Under the pieces are notes generated by a model, which was not told the origin of the DNA, did not search any database, and saw only the letters and a list, made by a program, of their open reading frames with translations. From positions 1-9,334 of the forward strand of contig VGTA01000080.1 in NCBI GenBank assembly GCA_016874875.1: DNA of 9,334 nt, in the 5' to 3' direction. Below, piece after piece: positions 8,190 to 9,334 of this stretch. This DNA comes from Deltaproteobacteria bacterium. Lineage in GTDB: Bacteria; Myxococcota_A; Bradymonadia; UBA7976; VGTA01. The first letter of the stretch is position 1, and every line of letters starts with the position of its first letter. The position numbers and the translations under genes were made by a program.

Positions 8190-8250
8190 TGGGGGGCAGG
8201 CGGGGGCAGGCGGGGGCAGGCGGGGGCGGGCGGGGGGCGGGCGGGGAGAG
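8190..8250 (+). repeat. 10-bp G-rich tandem repeat with G-quadruplex pattern
   Basis: Directly after the stop at 8187-8189 the unit CGGGGGCAGG recurs about four times (8191-8230, first copy with G in place of the leading C) and then degrades to GGGC-type spacing up to 8250. Eight or more G-runs of three to six are separated by one to five bases, which fits the G-quadruplex rule on the plus (mRNA-sense) strand. Confidence 0.8.
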
Positions 8251-8251
8251 C

Positions 8252-8279
8252 GCGCAGGCGCGAGCGCGAGCGCCTGCGC
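8252..8279 (+). terminator. Perfect 10-bp hairpin, candidate terminator without U-tract
   Basis: GCGCAGGCGC at 8252-8261 pairs with its exact complement GCGCCTGCGC at 8270-8279 across an 8-nt loop, 62 nt after the end of the preceding gene. Such a GC-rich stem would be very stable. No T-run follows, so classical intrinsic termination is not assured; it could block processing or add to Rho-dependent ending. Confidence 0.45.
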
Positions 8280-8315
8280 TGGCGTCGGCGTTGGCGTCGG
8301 CGTTGGCGTCGGCGT
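8280..8315 (+). repeat. 12-bp tandem repeat, three copies
   Basis: Three identical copies of TGGCGTCGGCGT run into a TTGACA hexamer whose first T is the last repeat-adjacent base. No coding frame here has support. The repeat could be a direct-repeat regulator site or simple expansion. Confidence 0.75.
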
Positions 8316-8344
8316 TGACATCCCCGCGCCCTCCGCCGCAGACT
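8315..8344 (+). promoter_or_regulatory. Candidate promoter of the LDLa-repeat gene
   Basis: An exact TTGACA (8315-8320) is followed after 18 nt by CAGACT (8339-8344), which has the A at position 2 and T at position 6 of a -10 box but is otherwise weak. It would leave a leader of roughly 70 nt before the GTG at 8419. A perfect -35 is uncommon in sequence this rich in GC, but the -10 is poor. Confidence 0.35.
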
Positions 8345-8408
8345 GAGCGCCGCCGCCCTGACGCGGCGCGGCGCCTCGCGGTGGGGCGCGCGCGGCGTCG
8401 GCGCCCTC

Positions 8409-8413
8409 AGGAG
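8409..8413 (+). promoter_or_regulatory. Ribosome binding site of the LDLa-repeat gene
   Basis: AGGAG ends 5 nt before the GTG at 8419 and is the main evidence for that start. Confidence 0.7.
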
Positions 8414-8418
8414 CCTCC

Positions 8419-9334
8419 GTGACCCCCCACCCAGCCCGCCCCCCCCGCGCCCTCCGCGCGCTCCTCGCGCTCTCCCTCTGCGCGCCCCTGAGCGCCATCA
8501 CCCACGCCTGTGAGAGCGACAGCGACGAGCCCACGCCCGCTGGCGGCGCCACGCCCACTGGCGGCGCCACGCCCACTGGCGGCGCCACGCCTGCCGCCGG
8601 CGCCACGCCCGCTGGCGGCGCCACGCCCGCCGGCGGCGCCACGCCCGCTGGCGGCGCCACGCCCGCCGGCGGCGCCACGCCCGCTGGCGGCGCCACGCCC
8701 GCTGGCGGCGCCACGCCCGCTGGCGGCGCCACGCCCGCTGGCGGCGCCACGCCCGCCGGCGCGCCCCCCACCGAGGAGGAGGTGCAGGCGACCCTGCGCG
8801 CCATCGAGATGACCAACGCCGGCGTCGCCGCCAGCCTCGCCGCCCTCTGCGGGCGCTGCGCGGCGCTGGCGGAGCTGTGCGAGGAGGAGCTGTTCCCCAA
8901 CCCCTCCGCCGAGGAGGTCGCCTGCATGCTCACCGCCACCCCCGAGGAGCGCGCCGCCCTCGAGGCCTTCCTCACCTGCGAGGCGGCCGCCTACGCCGAG
9001 TTCAGCGCCTGCGCGGACGCCGTCATGGACTGCTCGCCCGACGCGGTGGAGGCGTGCTTTGACATCGTGGTGTCCCTGGAGGGCTGCGGGCAGCTCGACA
9101 CCGACTATGGGGTGCGCATCGAGGTGATGTGCTTTGGCGGCGAGCCGCCCTTCACGTGCGCCGACGGCGCGACGGTGGAGGCGTCGTGGGTGTGTGACGG
9201 GGAGGCGGACTGCGCCGACTCCTCCGATGAGCCGAGCACCTGCCCGCCGCCCTTTATGTGCGCGGATGGCGGGGGGGAGGTGCCCTCGTCTTGGGTGTGT
9301 GATGGGGGGGAGGACTGCACGGACGGCTCGGACG
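8419..9334 (+). CDS. Secreted protein or lipoprotein with LDLa repeats (partial, runs off the end)
   Basis: Starts at GTG 8419 after AGGAG and has no stop before the window end; 305 residues are visible. Order: an export signal (1-30: RPPRALRALLALSLCAPLSA, then ITHAC). C31 has Ala at -1 and is followed by ESDSDEPTP, like a lipoprotein linker, but the lipobox is imperfect, so signal peptidase I cleavage is possible. Next is the (TPAGGA)12 linker (39-110), then a Cys-rich helical domain (about 118-240: LCGRCAALAELCEEELF, CMLTATPEERAALEAFLTC, FSACADAVMDC). Two LDL-receptor class A repeats follow, 245-275 (FTCADG, SWVCDGEADCADSSDE) and 279 to the end (FMCADG, SWVCDGGEDCTDGSD). The calcium-site pattern CDGxxDCxDxSD is intact in both. 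Both keep four cysteines; the partner that normally follows the first DG is absent. LDLa repeats usually mediate extracellular calcium-dependent binding, so a cell-surface adhesion or recognition role is inferred. More repeats may follow. Confidence 0.85.
   Translation, partial: MTPHPARPPRALRALLALSLCAPLSAITHACESDSDEPTPAGGATPTGGATPTGGATPAAGATPAGGATPAGGATPAGGATPAGGATPAGGATPAGGATPAGGATPAGGATPAGAPPTEEEVQATLRAIEMTNAGVAASLAALCGRCAALAELCEEELFPNPSAEEVACMLTATPEERAALEAFLTCEAAAYAEFSACADAVMDCSPDAVEACFDIVVSLEGCGQLDTDYGVRIEVMCFGGEPPFTCADGATVEASWVCDGEADCADSSDEPSTCPPPFMCADGGGEVPSSWVCDGGEDCTDGSD
8533..8766 (+). repeat. 18-bp tandem repeat encoding Thr-Pro-Ala-Gly-Gly-Ala
   Basis: Twelve full units of the form ACGCCCGCTGGCGGCGCC plus one shortened unit. 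Variation is mainly in the third codon: ACT in units 2-3, a TPAAGA version in unit 4, and GCT/GCC alternating in units 5-8, then GCT in 9-12. Units 5-6 and 7-8 are identical pairs, so a 36-bp block seems to have been duplicated. All changes keep frame. Confidence 0.92.

Noticed and set aside
8540..8750. GCTGGCGG octamers resembling the E. coli Chi site
   Set aside because: They recur only because of the 18-bp coding repeat, and Chi sequences differ between lineages.
8533..8766. Possible CRISPR array from the regular repeats
   Set aside because: The units are directly adjacent without unique spacers and lie in frame inside a coding sequence.
6468..8975. 835-residue open frame on the minus strand
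   Set aside because: It runs opposite two well-supported plus-strand genes and reads their repeats backwards (AGVAPP, EGERE). It lacks recognisable domains. Long antisense frames are expected at this GC content.

Overview
This window is very G+C-rich (by eye about three quarters or more) with extreme GC at third codon positions. That, the paired riboflavin/NusB operon, secreted proteins with bacterial LDL-receptor class A repeats, and proteins rich in Ala/Gly/Pro linkers suggest a myxobacterial or Bradymonadales-like member of the former Deltaproteobacteria. This placement is inference from gene content; no marker gene in the window fixes it.

Layout. (1) Positions 3-278, plus strand: the C-terminal end of an unidentified protein with a Pro-Ala-Ala tandem linker. 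It ends on a CTAG palindrome that also supplies the stop codon of the convergent gene. (2) Positions 275-5813, minus strand: a compact operon read ribE (riboflavin synthase) > ribB (DHBP synthase fused to a degenerate GTP cyclohydrolase II-like domain) > ribH (lumazine synthase) > nusB > a large SUMF1/FGE-fold protein with two BRCT-like segments at its C-terminus. Junctions are tight (51 nt, 34 nt, an ATGA overlap, 4 nt), so the last three genes are probably translationally coupled. (3) Positions 5814-6019: a divergent intergenic region with an AT-richer island and a 7-7-7 inverted repeat. (4) Positions 6020-8189, plus strand: a small DUF2231-type membrane protein whose end overlaps the start of an exported protein with a TolB/CsgG-like N-terminal domain, a coiled coil and a beta-rich C-terminal domain. 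(5) Positions 8190-8418: a repeat-laden intergenic region with a G-quadruplex-type tract, a perfect 10-bp hairpin, a 12-bp tandem repeat and a TTGACA hexamer. (6) Position 8419 to the end: a partial secreted protein or lipoprotein with an 18-bp/6-residue tandem linker, a Cys-rich helical domain and two four-cysteine LDLa repeats.

The rib genes make DHBP (RibB), condense it to lumazine (RibH) and dismutate that to riboflavin (RibE). No intact GTP cyclohydrolase II is visible: the RibA-like half of the fusion has Ser at all three zinc-cysteine positions and no RQEGR-type loop. The GTP branch (RibA, RibD) must therefore be encoded elsewhere. A theme of the whole window is in-frame tandem repetition: five coding sequences carry 9-, 12- or 18-bp repeat tracts, and two more tracts lie in one intergenic gap.
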